DNA from: Galactobacter caseinivorans | GTDB lineage: Bacteria > Actinomycetota > Actinomycetes > Actinomycetales > Micrococcaceae | Length of the DNA: 64,000 bases | Direction of reading: 5' to 3' | NCBI RefSeq assembly: GCF_003640665.1 | Contig: NZ_QQXL01000002.1 | Span: forward strand, 124,001 to 188,000 | Program-made: the position numbers and the translations under genes | Shown here: piece by piece, positions 7,596 to 16,782 of the stretch | Numbering within the stretch: position 1 is the first letter of the stretch | Layout of the letters: each line of letters begins with the position of its first letter | The notes under the pieces: model-generated | The model's database searches: none | The model's input: the letters and a program-made list of their open reading frames with translations, nothing else | What the model was told of the DNA's origin: nothing

Positions 7596-9169
7596 GCGGG
7601 AACGACGAACGACGCGGCGGCGGTCAGAACAAGGCAAAGCGGGGCGGGCGCGGGCAGGGCGGCTCGGACCGCCGCGATGAGCAAGGCCGCCAGCGCCACC
7701 GCGGGCAGGGCGGGGGAGAGCGCCAGTTTGGCGCCATGGCCCCCGGGACTCGCTCGCGCACCGCAGACCCCGCGCGAGCAACGGCCTTTGAGGTGCTGCG
7801 CGCGGTGGAGGAGAACGACGCCTACGCGAACCTGGCGCTCCCGGCCGCCATCCGGCGGCACCAGTTGGACCGGCGCGACGCAGGCTTTGCCACGGAGCTG
7901 ACCTACGGCGCGCTGCGCGAGCGTGGGCGCCTTGACGCGATCCTCAGCCGCTGCATTGATCGGCCGCTGGCGCGGGTGGATGCCCCGGTCGTGGACGCCC
8001 TGCGTTTGGGCGCCTACCAGCTGCTGCAGATGCGCGTGCCGGCGCACGCGGCGCTGGACGCAACCGTCGCGCTCACGCGTGACCTCATCGGCGCAGGAGC
8101 CGGCGGTTTTGTGAACGCCGTGCTTCGCCGCGTGAGCGAGCGCACCCCGCAGGAGTGGGATGCGTTGGTGGTGGAGGGCGCCGCGGATGAGATGGAGGCC
8201 CTGTCCATCCTCACCTCACACCCCGCGTGGATTGTGCGCGCGCTGAAGCAGTCACTGGTGGTGCACGGGCGCTCCGCAGAGGATCTTCCCGGGCTCCTGG
8301 CGGCGGATAACGCCGCGCCGACCGTGAACCTGGTCTCCCTTCCCGGCTTGGGGGATCCGGATGCGTTGGCTGAGGCCGGCGCGGAGCCCTCCGATCTGGT
8401 GCCGGGGGCCTGGCTGAGCGGCCTTGGCGGTGACCCCGGCCGGCTTCCAGGCGTGGCAGAGGGCACCGTGCGGGTCCAGGATGCCGGGTCGCAGCTGGTG
8501 GCCCGGGCGTTGGCCGCCGCGGAACTTCCGCAGGGCGGGCCCGACGCCGCGTGGCTGGATCTGTGCGCGGGTCCCGGCGGTAAGGCGGCCCTGTTGGCTG
8601 CCATCGCCGCGGATCGGGGTGCGCACCTGGAGGCCAACGAGGTGGCGCCACACCGCGCCCAGCTCGTGACCCAGGGTCTCAAGGCCGTGCCGCAGGACGC
8701 CTGGCACATTGAGGTGGGAGACGGGCGCCGCTACGCGCAGGAGGCGCCGGCGCGTTTCGATCGCATCATGCTGGACGCCCCGTGCTCCGGCCTTGGCGCG
8801 TTGCGTCGGCGCCCCGAGGCCCGTTGGCGCAAGCAGCCCTCTGACATCCCCGCGCTGACCAAACTCCAAGGTGAGCTGCTGCTCTCAGCCTTTGACGCCC
8901 TGCGACCCGGAGGCGTGCTGGCCTATGTCACGTGCACCCCGCACGCCGCGGAGACGCTGGCCGTGGTGGAGGACCTGTTGCACCGCCGCCCGCAGGCACG
9001 GCTCATGGACACCGGTTCCGTGGTGGACTCGGTGGCCTGGCCGGACACGGTGGGTGCCACACGTCCCGCCGATGCGATGATCGGCTCAAGCACCGGATCC
9101 ACGGTGCAGCTCTTCCCGGACGCGCAGGGCACGGACGCCATGTTTATGGCGCTGTTCACGCGCGTCTGA
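7592..9169 (+). CDS. rsmB: 16S rRNA (cytosine-C5)-methyltransferase RsmB/Sun family
   Basis: The 525-residue protein has a basic, Gly/Arg/Gln-rich N-terminal tail (about residues 1-50), a NusB-like RNA-binding domain (about 58-190, [19 protein letters not shown]) and a C-terminal SAM-dependent methyltransferase. SAM motif [10 protein letters not shown], the DAPCSGLG motif with Cys398 and the TCT motif with nucleophile Cys448 define an m5C RNA methyltransferase of the NOP2/Sun group. The target is probably 16S rRNA C967 by homology to RsmB. The basic tail is longer than in Escherichia coli. It follows fmt with an ATGA overlap, as in many bacteria. Confidence 0.93.
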   Translation: MSGNDERRGGGQNKAKRGGRGQGGSDRRDEQGRQRHRGQGGGERQFGAMAPGTRSRTADPARATAFEVLRAVEENDAYANLALPAAIRRHQLDRRDAGFATELTYGALRERGRLDAILSRCIDRPLARVDAPVVDALRLGAYQLLQMRVPAHAALDATVALTRDLIGAGAGGFVNAVLRRVSERTPQEWDALVVEGAADEMEALSILTSHPAWIVRALKQSLVVHGRSAEDLPGLLAADNAAPTVNLVSLPGLGDPDALAEAGAEPSDLVPGAWLSGLGGDPGRLPGVAEGTVRVQDAGSQLVARALAAAELPQGGPDAAWLDLCAGPGGKAALLAAIAADRGAHLEANEVAPHRAQLVTQGLKAVPQDAWHIEVGDGRRYAQEAPARFDRIMLDAPCSGLGALRRRPEARWRKQPSDIPALTKLQGELLLSAFDALRPGGVLAYVTCTPHAAETLAVVEDLLHRRPQARLMDTGSVVDSVAWPDTVGATRPADAMIGSSTGSTVQLFPDAQGTDAMFMALFTRV

Positions 9170-9198
9170 TCCCTTCCCGCCGGACCCCAGGAGTTTTT

Positions 9199-9864
9199 GT
9201 GAGCCACGCAGCCCGTCCCTGTGCCATTCATCCCAGCATCCTCTCCGCGGACTTCATGCGGCTGGAGGCGGAACTGCAGGCCATCTCAACGGCTGATGCG
9301 GTGCACGTGGACGTCATGGATAACCACTTTGTGCCGAACCTGACGCTGGGGTTGCCGATTGTGCAGGGGGTGCAGCGAGTCTCCCCGATTCCCCTTGACG
9401 TTCACCTGATGATCGCGGATCCGGACCGCTGGGCGCCGGCCTACGCGGAGGCGGGGGCGGCGTCCGTGACGTTCCATGCCGAGGCGGCCGCGGCCCCCAT
9501 CAAGCTGGCGCGGACCCTGCGTGAGCTGGGCTCCAAGTCCGCCATGGCCCTGCGCCCGGCCACCCCGGTGGAGCCGTTCCTTGACCTGCTCCCCGAGCTG
9601 GACATGCTGTTGCTGATGACGGTGGAGCCCGGCTTTGGCGGTCAGGCGTTCCTGGAAGTTGTGGTCCCCAAGATTCGGCGGGCGCGTGCGGCGATCGACG
9701 CCGCGGGCGGCACGGTGGCGCTGCAGGTGGACGGAGGCGTGACCACTCAGACCATCCGCATGGCAGCGGATGCTGGGGCGGACACCTTTGTGGCCGGTTC
9801 CTCGGTGTATGGCGCGGAGGACGTCGCGGCGGCGATTGAGGGGCTGCGCCACGCCGCACGGTAG
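9199..9864 (+). CDS. rpe: Ribulose-phosphate 3-epimerase
   Basis: The 221-residue TIM-barrel enzyme interconverts ribulose 5-phosphate and xylulose 5-phosphate in the pentose phosphate pathway. Family signatures are [32 protein letters not shown] and QVDGGV. The GTG start lies five bases after AGGAG (9189-9193). It is 29 bp downstream of rsmB and probably in the same transcript. No clear terminator follows, although the FMN-riboswitch transcript begins about 80 bases later. Confidence 0.97.
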   Translation: MSHAARPCAIHPSILSADFMRLEAELQAISTADAVHVDVMDNHFVPNLTLGLPIVQGVQRVSPIPLDVHLMIADPDRWAPAYAEAGAASVTFHAEAAAAPIKLARTLRELGSKSAMALRPATPVEPFLDLLPELDMLLLMTVEPGFGGQAFLEVVVPKIRRARAAIDAAGGTVALQVDGGVTTQTIRMAADAGADTFVAGSSVYGAEDVAAAIEGLRHAAR

Positions 9865-9941
9865 GGCGTCACGTTGCGTCGCACGCCGCACCCCGGATTT
9901 CCCACGGGCCGGATCAGGTGGTGTGATGTGCGTACACATTT

Positions 9942-10078
9942 ACGTGCTCCGGGGTCGGTGAAATTCCGAACCGGCGGTGATAGTCCGCGACCCGCAGACC
10001 GCCTCTCACGAGGCAACGTGCGGTTGAACTGGTGAAATTCCGGTACCGACAGTCAAAGTCTGGATGGGAGAAGCACGG
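9942..10078 (+). ncRNA. FMN riboswitch (RFN element)
   Basis: The sequence has the conserved RFN blocks: GGTCGGTGAAATTCCGAACC, GGCGGTGATAGTCCGCGACCC, CTGGTGAAATTCCGGTACC, CGACAGTCAAAGTCTGGATG and GGGAGAAG. The closing stem CGTGCT (9943-9948) pairs with AGCACG (10072-10077). A TACACA hexamer at 9933-9938 could be the -10. It precedes the riboflavin transporter gene, so rising FMN should turn off vitamin uptake. Confidence 0.96.
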
Positions 10079-10092
10079 ATGCGGCGCAAGCC

Positions 10093-10142
10093 GTGTCGGC
10101 ATGCGCTGGCGACCTCACGTCGTCGAGCGCGCATGCCGGCAC
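10093..10142 (+). promoter_or_regulatory. Hairpin of the FMN riboswitch expression platform
   Basis: A 14-bp stem (GTGTCGGCATGCGC with GCGCATGCCGGCAC, one G-U pair) lies 15 bases after the aptamer. It is followed by TTAGTGTCTGCG but no clean T-run, so it may terminate weakly or help to sequester the AGGAGA binding site at 10184-10189. Confidence 0.6.
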
Positions 10143-10193
10143 CGTTAGTGTCTGCGTTCCCCCCGGAGCCATCGCGGTTTCGAGAGGAGAACA

Positions 10194-10910
10194 ATGGATT
10201 TTCTGCGATGGCTCACTGACGCCTTCAATTCATACATCACCCTGCCAGGCGGCCAAGCGCTGCTGGTGCGAGAGGTGGTGGGCAACGTCTTTGGCCTGGC
10301 CAGCGCGCTGGGCGGAATGCGACGCAAAATCTGGGCCTGGCCCGTCGGCATCATCGGCAATCTGCTGCTGTTGACCGTCTTCCTGAGCTCCATCCTGAGC
10401 CCGGATAGCTCGGCGCCGTCCCTGCTGGGGCAAGCCGGACGCCAAATCATGTTCATCGCCGTATCCGTCTACGGATGGGTGCAGTGGAAGCGGTCCAAGA
10501 ACGAGGGCGGCACCGCAGTGGTGCCCCGCTGGGCCTCCTGGCCCACGCGCCTTGGCCTGGTGCTGGTGTTGGTGATCGGCACCGTGGCCCTGACCCCGCT
10601 CTTCAAGCTGCTTGGCTCCTACGATCCCGTCTGGGCGGACGCCTGGACGTTTGTGGGATCGCTGCTGGCCACCTACGGGATGGCCAAGGGGTGGACGGAG
10701 TTCTGGCTCATCTGGGTGGCCGTTGACGTGGTGGGGGTGCCGCTGCTGTTCAGCGCCGGCTACTACGCCACGGGGTTCATGTACCTCTTCTACGGCTGCT
10801 TCACCGTGGTCGGGTTCATCGTCTGGGCCCGGGCGCAACATCACGCCAAGCCAAGCGTGGAGACCCGCCACCTTGACCCACGAGTGGGGGCCAACCGCCC
10901 CGAGAACTGA
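10194..10910 (+). CDS. ribM: Riboflavin transporter of the PnuC/PnuX (RibM) family
   Basis: The 238-residue membrane protein resembles PnuC-type vitamin facilitators. It has about six to seven hydrophobic segments and the family motifs WPVGIIGNLLLL, QIMFIAVSVYGWVQW and FWLIWVAVDVVGVPLLF. PnuC itself carries nicotinamide riboside, but the FMN riboswitch directly upstream identifies this branch as RibM/PnuX, shown in other Actinobacteria to take up riboflavin. The ATG follows AGAGGAGAAC. No riboflavin biosynthesis genes adjoin it, so it works as a separate salvage unit. Confidence 0.9.
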   Translation: MDFLRWLTDAFNSYITLPGGQALLVREVVGNVFGLASALGGMRRKIWAWPVGIIGNLLLLTVFLSSILSPDSSAPSLLGQAGRQIMFIAVSVYGWVQWKRSKNEGGTAVVPRWASWPTRLGLVLVLVIGTVALTPLFKLLGSYDPVWADAWTFVGSLLATYGMAKGWTEFWLIWVAVDVVGVPLLFSAGYYATGFMYLFYGCFTVVGFIVWARAQHHAKPSVETRHLDPRVGANRPEN

Positions 10911-11036
10911 TGCCTCCCCGCATGACCCATCGCCATGGCCCGTGAGCACCCGCTCGCGGGCCTTGGCGTCTGGGTAGCGCAGGTCACGTCGTCATGAGTG
11001 CGGGCCCGGAGCCGGCACGGCGGTACTCTGAGGCAC

Positions 11037-11300
11037 GTGAAAACCTTCGAATCGCTTTTTGCGGAGCTCTCCGCCAAGGCGCAGGAACGCCCCGAGGGCT
11101 CCGGCACTGTCGCGGAGCTTGATGCCGGTGTCCACTTCATCGGCAAGAAAATTGTTGAGGAAGCGGCCGAGGTCTGGATGGCCTCCGAGCATGAGAGCCT
11201 CGACGAGGCCGCTGCGGAGATGTCCCAGCTGCTGTACCACCTGCAGGTCATGATGCTCGCCAAGGGCATCTCTCTGCAGGACGTATACAAGCACCTGTAG
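11037..11300 (+). CDS. hisE: Phosphoribosyl-ATP pyrophosphatase
   Basis: This 87-residue protein catalyses the second step of histidine synthesis, hydrolysing PR-ATP to PR-AMP. The all-alpha MazG-like core shows the metal-binding acidic motif [13 protein letters not shown] and [13 protein letters not shown]-type helices, ending in VYKHL. It is a free-standing HisE, as is usual in Actinobacteria, where HisI is separate. The GTG at 11037 was chosen because TACTCT (11024-11029) ends seven bases before it and the family starts with KTFESLF; no ribosome binding site is visible, which implies a leaderless mRNA. hisG follows after 126 bp. Confidence 0.94.
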   Translation: MKTFESLFAELSAKAQERPEGSGTVAELDAGVHFIGKKIVEEAAEVWMASEHESLDEAAAEMSQLLYHLQVMMLAKGISLQDVYKHL

Positions 11301-11426
11301 CCGCTACCGACGCCCCGTGCGTCCGCAGCGGCCGCCCCCGCCCCCTCCACGACGTGCGCCCAGCGGCGCACACCGCAGCGCGAGCCGCCCCAGAGCAGGC
11401 TGGCGCACCCAGGAAGGCTTGACACC

Positions 11427-12275
11427 ATGCTTCGTATCGCCGTGCCCAACAAGGGCTCCCTCTCAGACGCCGTCTCCTCCATGCTCGTGGAGGCCGGCTA
11501 CCGCCAGCGCCGCGACCACCGCGAACTGGCCATCATTGACCCCGAGAATGACATCGAGTTCTTCTACCTGCGCCCGCGAGATATCGCCGTGTACGTGGGC
11601 AAGGGTGTGCTGGACCTCGGCATCACCGGCCGCGACCTGTTCCAGGACGCCGAGGTGGATGGCGGCGCTGAGGAGCTGATGCCCCTGGGGATCGGCAAGT
11701 CAACGTTCCGCTTTGCCGGGCACACGGGGGAGTTCACCTCCATTGAGCAGCTCAATGGCAAGCGCATCGCCACCAGCTACCGGTCCCTGGTGGATCACTT
11801 CCTGGCGGAGCGCGGCATCGACGCCACGACGGTCCGCCTGGACGGCGCCATCGAAACCTCCATCCGCCTGGGTGTGGCGGATGCCATCGCGGACGTGGTG
11901 GAGACCGGATCCACCATGCGCGCCGCCGGGCTGGAGCCCTTCGGAGACTCCCTGATGCAGTCGGAGGCCATCCTGATTGGGCCCGCGGGGCACGCCCCTG
12001 CCGGGCTTGATGTGCTCCAGCGCCGCCTCACCGGTGTGCTGGTTGCGCGGCGCTACGTGCTCCTTGACTACGACATCCGCAAGGATTTGGTGGAGCAGGC
12101 CGCGGCACTGACCCCGGGCCTTGAATCTCCCACGGTCTCCCCGCTGCGAGACTCCGACTGGGTCGCCGTGCGCTCCATGGTGCGCAAGGAAACCACCAAC
12201 CAGGTCATGGATGACCTCTATGACCTGGGCGCCCGCGCCATCTTGGTCACAGCGATTGACGCCTGCCGTATCTGA
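11427..12275 (+). CDS. hisG: ATP phosphoribosyltransferase, long form
   Basis: The 282-residue enzyme joins ATP and PRPP in the first committed step of histidine synthesis. It starts with [11 protein letters not shown] and carries the PRPP-loop region [18 protein letters not shown]. The last 75 residues form the ACT-like regulatory domain of the long HisG form, which binds histidine for feedback inhibition and needs no HisZ subunit. AGGAAGG is found upstream of the ATG. It lies downstream of hisE, the typical actinobacterial order. Confidence 0.96.
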   Translation: MLRIAVPNKGSLSDAVSSMLVEAGYRQRRDHRELAIIDPENDIEFFYLRPRDIAVYVGKGVLDLGITGRDLFQDAEVDGGAEELMPLGIGKSTFRFAGHTGEFTSIEQLNGKRIATSYRSLVDHFLAERGIDATTVRLDGAIETSIRLGVADAIADVVETGSTMRAAGLEPFGDSLMQSEAILIGPAGHAPAGLDVLQRRLTGVLVARRYVLLDYDIRKDLVEQAAALTPGLESPTVSPLRDSDWVAVRSMVRKETTNQVMDDLYDLGARAILVTAIDACRI

Positions 12276-12292
12276 GGCACAGCAAGACTGAA

Positions 12293-12328
12293 CTGCCCGA
12301 CGCCGCGTGGCAACGCGGCGTCGGGCAG
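12293..12328 (+). terminator. Strong hairpin after hisG
   Basis: A perfect 16-bp stem (CTGCCCGACGCCGCGT and its complement) closes a GGCA loop 17 bases after the hisG stop. There is no T-run, so it may be a T-less actinobacterial terminator or an mRNA-stabilising hairpin before hisF. Confidence 0.65.
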
Positions 12329-12394
12329 GTGGCCTTCCAGCCGTACCCCCGTTCACCGGCTGCCTGGCGGCCGCCGCAACCCAAGGAGCCTCCC

Positions 12395-13162
12395 GTGCCT
12401 GTCGCCATTCGTGTGATCCCCTGCCTTGATGTTGACCACGGGCGCGTGGTGAAGGGCGTGAACTTTGAGGGCCTGCGAGACGCCGGGGATCCGGTGGAGC
12501 TTGCTGCACGCTACGGCCGCGAGGGCGCGGATGAGCTGACCTTCCTGGACGTCACCGCCTCCTCCGGTGACCGCGAGACGGTCTACGACGTGGTGCGCCG
12601 CACCGCGGATCAGGTGTTCATTCCGCTGACCGTCGGCGGGGGAGTGCGCGCGGTCGCGGACGTGGATCGCCTGCTGCGCGCCGGGGCTGATAAGGCCTCC
12701 ATCAACACCGCCGCGGTGGTGCGCCCGGAGGTCATCAACGAGATCACCGAGCGCTTTGGGTCCCAGGTGCTCACGCTGTCCCTTGACGCCAAGCGCTCGG
12801 AGAAGGCGCTGCCCTCCGGCTTTGAGGTCACCGTCAAGGGCGGTCGCGAGGGCACCGGGATCGACGCGGTGCAGTGGGCGCAGGAGGCGGCCAGGCGCGG
12901 CGTGGGAGAGATCCTGCTCAACTCCATTGACGCGGACGGCACCAAGGACGGCTTTGACCTGGAGATGATTAGGGCGGTGCGCCGCGCCGTCAACGTCCCG
13001 CTGATCGCCTCCGGTGGTGCGGGGACCCCGGAGCATTTTGCCCCCGCGGTGCACGCAGGCGCCGACGCAGTGCTGGCCGCATCGGTGTTCCACTTTGGCC
13101 CGGATGACATGATCTCGCGGGTCAAGGCGGCCATGCGCGCGGCCGGCTGCGAGGTCCGCTAG
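12395..13162 (+). CDS. hisF: Imidazole glycerol phosphate synthase, cyclase subunit
   Basis: The 255-residue TIM-barrel protein uses ammonia delivered by HisH to convert PRFAR to imidazole glycerol phosphate and AICAR. The catalytic aspartates lie in [14 protein letters not shown] (Asp12) and LSLDAKR. Phosphate-binding motifs TVGGGVR and IASGGAG are present. AAGGAG lies seven bases before the GTG. HisH and HisA/PriA are not in the window, so their genes must be elsewhere. Three short tandem repeats follow the stop codon. Confidence 0.97.
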   Translation: MPVAIRVIPCLDVDHGRVVKGVNFEGLRDAGDPVELAARYGREGADELTFLDVTASSGDRETVYDVVRRTADQVFIPLTVGGGVRAVADVDRLLRAGADKASINTAAVVRPEVINEITERFGSQVLTLSLDAKRSEKALPSGFEVTVKGGREGTGIDAVQWAQEAARRGVGEILLNSIDADGTKDGFDLEMIRAVRRAVNVPLIASGGAGTPEHFAPAVHAGADAVLAASVFHFGPDDMISRVKAAMRAAGCEVR

Positions 13163-13211
13163 CAGTCAGGTTCGCTAACCGTCAGTATCGCTAGCAGTCA
13201 GCTTCGCTGAC
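13161..13211. repeat. Three imperfect 16-bp tandem repeats after hisF
   Basis: Units start at 13161 (AGCAGTCAGGTTCGCT), 13177 (AACCGTCAGTATCGCT) and 13193 (AGCAGTCAGCTTCGCT). The last continues into GTCAGC-TTC-GCTGAC, a perfect hairpin (13197-13211). They lie between the converging hisF and TIGR03085 genes and may act as a weak terminator. Confidence 0.75.
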
Positions 13212-13259
13212 GGCCAGGCGCGCCCGGCCGCTCGCGAGGGGCGTCCCTTGGGTCGCGGC

Positions 13260-13901
13260 TCAGACCTGCGCGGTGTAGGCGGTGAAGCGCCGCACGGCGG
13301 CAGGGGCGCCCTCAAAGGTCACCAGAGCGTGGTCGTTGCGCCCGTGGGCGTGCATGGCCAGTTCGCCGATCTGGCCAAAGAGGGCCACGGAATCCGCGCC
13401 CTGGCGCACGCGCCGGCGTTGACCGTCCGAGCGCACCAGGATCACGCCAACCCCCGCGCCGCGGTACAGCATCCCCGCGCGCTTGAGCAGTTGGTTCCAC
13501 AGCGCCTCGTCGTAGCCGGCCTCCAGTGCCCGCGGTGCCCAGCGCTCGCGCGAACGGCGGGCGTCCTCGGTGTGGACAAAGTACTCCAGCAGGTTTGCGG
13601 CCTCATCCACCCGGCGCGAGCGCAGCGGGCTGACCTTGCCGGGCCCGGCCCGGAACTTGGCTACCAGGAGGGCGTAGACGTCCGGGTCCTTGGCCTGCGT
13701 CGCGATGGTCTCTAGGCGCCGCTCCATGCCTTTTTGCAGGGGCCCACCAATGATTCCGGCGGCCCAGACGCTGTGCTCTCGCAGCATCAAGTGAGCCGCC
13801 AGGTGCCGGGTCTGCCACCCCTCGCACAGCGTGGACTCCGTGGGCCCTGCGGCGAGCAGGGTCTCGGCCAGTGCTTCTCGGGAATTCGCTGCGTAGTCCA
13901 T
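13260..13901 (-). CDS. TIGR03085-family metal-binding protein (DinB/maleylpyruvate isomerase-like)
   Basis: The 213-residue protein matches the actinobacterial TIGR03085 family, a branch of the DinB/MDMPI helical-bundle proteins. The metal-binding histidines appear in CEGWQTRHLAAHLMLREH and in EYFVHTEDARR. Biochemical function is unknown; relatives use mycothiol as a cofactor. The start MDYAANSREAL (13901) was chosen because TAGTAT on the minus strand (13914-13909) ends seven bases before it, the same leaderless layout as hisE and hisI. The upstream in-frame extension is Ala/Ser/Pro-rich and unlikely to be translated. It is inserted between hisF and hisI in opposite orientation. Confidence 0.82.
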   Translation of the reverse strand: MDYAANSREALAETLLAAGPTESTLCEGWQTRHLAAHLMLREHSVWAAGIIGGPLQKGMERRLETIATQAKDPDVYALLVAKFRAGPGKVSPLRSRRVDEAANLLEYFVHTEDARRSRERWAPRALEAGYDEALWNQLLKRAGMLYRGAGVGVILVRSDGQRRRVRQGADSVALFGQIGELAMHAHGRNDHALVTFEGAPAAVRRFTAYTAQV

Positions 13902-13984
13902 CACCGCGATACTAGCCCGGAGTGGGGCCGCTGTGGAGGCTGACACGGGCGGATCCGTGAGCCCGCCCGCGTACGATGGACCCG

Positions 13985-14392
13985 ATGTCTCAGAATGCCC
14001 CGGAACCCCGCCCCGTCTCCAGCCCACTCGATCCCGCGATTGCCCAGCGCCTCAAGCTGGATGATCACGGGCTGCTCGCGGCGATTGTGCAACAGCACGA
14101 CACCGGTGAGGTGCTGATGCTTGGCTGGATGGACGCCGAGGCGCTGCACCGGACGCTGACCACGGGCCGGGTGACCTTCTGGTCCCGTTCCCGGCAGGAG
14201 TACTGGCGCAAGGGGGATACCTCCGGGCACGTGCAGTGGGTGCGCTCCGTTGCGCTGGATTGCGACGGCGACGCGCTGTTGATCCGGGCGGACCAGGTGG
14301 GGGCCGCCTGCCACACCGGAAGCCGCACCTGCTTTGATGGCCGGGACCTTGGCGCCGTGGTCGGCACCGGTCACTTTGCCGTTCAGGACTAG
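13985..14392 (+). CDS. hisI: Phosphoribosyl-AMP cyclohydrolase
   Basis: The 135-residue zinc enzyme opens the adenine ring of PR-AMP in histidine synthesis. Motifs include [31 protein letters not shown] and the zinc-binding [11 protein letters not shown] and [12 protein letters not shown] segments. I chose ATG 13985 rather than 13976, because TACGAT (13972-13977) ends seven bases before it, as at other leaderless starts here. The stop is only 25 bp before trpE, so hisI probably leads the hisI-trp transcript and links histidine and tryptophan synthesis, which share PRPP. Confidence 0.95.
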   Translation: MSQNAPEPRPVSSPLDPAIAQRLKLDDHGLLAAIVQQHDTGEVLMLGWMDAEALHRTLTTGRVTFWSRSRQEYWRKGDTSGHVQWVRSVALDCDGDALLIRADQVGAACHTGSRTCFDGRDLGAVVGTGHFAVQD

Positions 14393-14417
14393 ATTGCAGC
14401 TCTCGAAAGGAGATGCC

Positions 14418-15983
14418 GTGCCCCGCTTCGGTGTCATTGACCCCACCCCAGAACGCTTCGCGGAGCTGGCCGCCTCTCGCCGCGTCATCCCCGTCACCCT
14501 GACGGTGCTGGCGGATGCTCTGACGCCGGTCGGCGTGTACGAGCGGCTGGGCGCCGGGCGCCCGGGCACCTTCCTGATGGAGTCCGCGGCGGAGGGCGTT
14601 TGGTCCCGCTACTCCTTTATTGGCGCCGGTTCCGCTGCCACGCTGACGAGCCAAGACGGCCGGGCGGTGTGGCTGGGCGACCCTCCGGCCGGCGTGCCAA
14701 GGGAGGGCAACCCGGTGGAGGTGCTGCGGGACACGGTGGCGTATCTGGCCACCCCGCGCCCTTCCACCGGCGCGCCCTTCACTTCCGGGTTGGTCGGTTT
14801 TGTGGGCTGGGAGGCGGTGAGGCACTGGGAGCGCCTGCCCCACCCGCCGCTGGATGACACGCACCTGCCGGAACTGGCGATGAACCTGGTCACCGACATG
14901 GCCATTCACGACAACGTTGACTCCAGCCTGACGCTGGTGGCCAACGCCTACAACAAGGACGGCTTGGACACGGGCGTTCAAGGCGCGTACGACGACGCTG
15001 TGGCGCGTCTGCGCCGAATGGTCACCGAGCTGGGACGCCCGGCGACGACGCCAGAGGCCCCCGCCGTCGTCGGGCAGCTGGACGTTTCCCGCGAGGAGCT
15101 CTTTGGCGCCGTGCGCCACACCTGGCCTGAGGAGGCCTACCGCGAGGCCATCAGCCGCACCAAGGAGGCCATCATTGACGGCGAGGTGTTCCAGGCGGTG
15201 GTGGCGCGCCGCTTTGAGCTGGAGACGGACGCCGCGCCGCTGGATGTGTACCGCGTGCTGCGCGCCACCAACCCCAGCCCGTACATGTACCTCTACACCT
15301 TTGAGCACCCGGACGGCGGCACGTACTCCGTGGCAGGCTCCTCGCCGGAGGCGCTCGTGACCGTCAAGGGCCGGGACGTGGTTACCCACCCGATCGCCGG
15401 CTCGCGCCCGCGCGGCGGCAACTACGAGGAAGACCAGCTCCTGGAAAAGGATTTGCTGGGAGATGAAAAGGAGCGCAGCGAACACCTGATGCTTGTTGAC
15501 CTCTCCCGCAATGACCTGTCCAAGGTCTGCGTGCCAGGCACCGTGGAGGTCACGCAGTTCATGGAGGTGGAGCGTTTCAGCCACATCATGCACCTGGTCT
15601 CCAACGTGGTGGGGACACTCGAGGCGGACGTGAGCGCGTATGACGTGCTCGCCGCCACCTTCCCCGCGGGCACCCTCTCCGGCGCGCCCAAGCCGCGCGC
15701 CCTGAGCCTGCTGGATGAACTAGAACCGGTCCGGCGGGGGGTCTACGGCGGGGTGGTGGGCTACTTTGACCTCTCCGGGGACATGGACATGGCCATTGCC
15801 ATCCGCACGGCGCTGCTGCAGGACGGCGTGGCCCATGTGCAGGCGGGCGGCGGGATCGTGGCGGACTCGGATCCGGACGCGGAATCCCTTGAATCCATGA
15901 ACAAGTCCTTTGCCCCGCTGCGGGCGGCCTACGCGGCGGGCAGCCTTCGCGCCGCGGCAGAAGTGATGGGAAACGAATCGTGA
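14418..15983 (+). CDS. trpE: Anthranilate synthase component I
   Basis: The 521-residue enzyme makes anthranilate from chorismate with ammonia from a TrpG subunit. The Trp-inhibition site region FLMESAAEGVWSRYSF is near residue 50, and the catalytic half shows EVFQAVVARRFE, PIAGSRPRG, RSEHLMLVDLSRNDL, GTLSGAPKPRAL and VQAGGGIVADS. AAAGGAGA precedes the GTG by seven bases. trpG and trpD are not nearby. The next gene overlaps its stop (GTGA). Confidence 0.97.
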   Translation: MPRFGVIDPTPERFAELAASRRVIPVTLTVLADALTPVGVYERLGAGRPGTFLMESAAEGVWSRYSFIGAGSAATLTSQDGRAVWLGDPPAGVPREGNPVEVLRDTVAYLATPRPSTGAPFTSGLVGFVGWEAVRHWERLPHPPLDDTHLPELAMNLVTDMAIHDNVDSSLTLVANAYNKDGLDTGVQGAYDDAVARLRRMVTELGRPATTPEAPAVVGQLDVSREELFGAVRHTWPEEAYREAISRTKEAIIDGEVFQAVVARRFELETDAAPLDVYRVLRATNPSPYMYLYTFEHPDGGTYSVAGSSPEALVTVKGRDVVTHPIAGSRPRGGNYEEDQLLEKDLLGDEKERSEHLMLVDLSRNDLSKVCVPGTVEVTQFMEVERFSHIMHLVSNVVGTLEADVSAYDVLAATFPAGTLSGAPKPRALSLLDELEPVRRGVYGGVVGYFDLSGDMDMAIAIRTALLQDGVAHVQAGGGIVADSDPDAESLESMNKSFAPLRAAYAAGSLRAAAEVMGNES

Positions 15984-16606
15984 CTGAGACAGAGCCCAAG
16001 CGGCTGTTGAGCCGCCGCAACGTGATCCTGCTCGGCATCGCCGCCGGCCTAGTGGGCCTGCTAGGGGTCACCCAGACCTGGATCACGGTGCCGCCGCCCA
16101 GCTCGGGTGTGCAGCTCGGCAGCGTCGCCGTCTCCGGTGCGGACGCCGCGAGCGCCGTCCTGGCGCTGACGGTCGTGGGCCTGGCCTGCGCCGTCGCCGC
16201 CACCATCGCCGGCAAGATTGCCCGCTACATTGTGGCCGCCGTGCAATTCCTGGTGGGGGCCGGAGTGGTGGGCTTTGTTATCCCGGTGCTGCTTGACCCG
16301 CACAAGGCGGCAGCGGCCAAGGTCTCCGAGGCCTTTGGGCTGCAGGTGGTGCCGGATGCCGCGTATCAGCTGAGCTTCTGGCCCGTGGTCTCCATGGTGG
16401 GTGGCGTGTTGATGGTGTTGGCGGCTCTGGCGCTGGCGTGGTCAAGTCGCGGTTGGACCAGCGGTCACCGCTACGAGCGCACCACGGGTGGGCGGGCGGT
16501 GGTCACCAACGAGACGATGGATGACATTGACCGCTGGGATGCCTTCACGGAGGGGGAGGACCCCACGGAGGGCGACGGGGACGTCAAGGGCGCTCGCTAC
16601 CACTAG
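15980..16606 (+). CDS. Trp biosynthesis-associated membrane protein (TIGR02234 family)
   Basis: The 208-residue protein has four hydrophobic segments: about residues 12-29, 53-73, 80-104 and 134-156. The pattern matches the Trp_oprn_chp (TIGR02234) family, found almost always beside trp genes of Actinobacteria and of unknown function. The C-terminal 45 residues are acidic and cytoplasmic-looking (DRWDAFTEGEDPTEGD). The GTG overlaps the trpE stop (GTGA), which argues for co-expression with anthranilate synthase. A role in tryptophan or precursor transport is only a guess. Confidence 0.85.
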   Translation: MTETEPKRLLSRRNVILLGIAAGLVGLLGVTQTWITVPPPSSGVQLGSVAVSGADAASAVLALTVVGLACAVAATIAGKIARYIVAAVQFLVGAGVVGFVIPVLLDPHKAAAAKVSEAFGLQVVPDAAYQLSFWPVVSMVGGVLMVLAALALAWSSRGWTSGHRYERTTGGRAVVTNETMDDIDRWDAFTEGEDPTEGDGDVKGARYH

Positions 16607-16695
16607 GCCCACGGCCGGCCGCGCCCGCCGCCACGCCCCGCTCGCCCCGCCGCCACGCGACTCCGATGGGCTTTTCGACGGCGTGTAGTGGCACA

Positions 16696-16782
16696 ATGTT
16701 TGTGGCGGTCTTCTGGATCGTTCATCGCATCACCCTGACGCGGCCCGCCGCCGCACCCGAGAAGGAGCCCACCCCATGGTGA
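16696..16782 (+). other. Possible 28-codon upstream ORF with Trp codons
   Basis: ATG 16696 opens a 28-codon frame (MFVAVFWIVHRITL...) that ends in Pro-Trp-stop, the stop lying just inside the next gene (its ATG at 16776). It has two Trp codons, one being the last sense codon. No ribosome binding site is seen; TAGTGG at 16685-16690 could be a -10. It may be chance or a small regulatory ORF. Confidence 0.25.

Noticed and set aside
13161-13211. Possible CRISPR-like repeats
   Set aside because: Units are only 16 bp, directly adjacent without spacers, and no cas genes are present.
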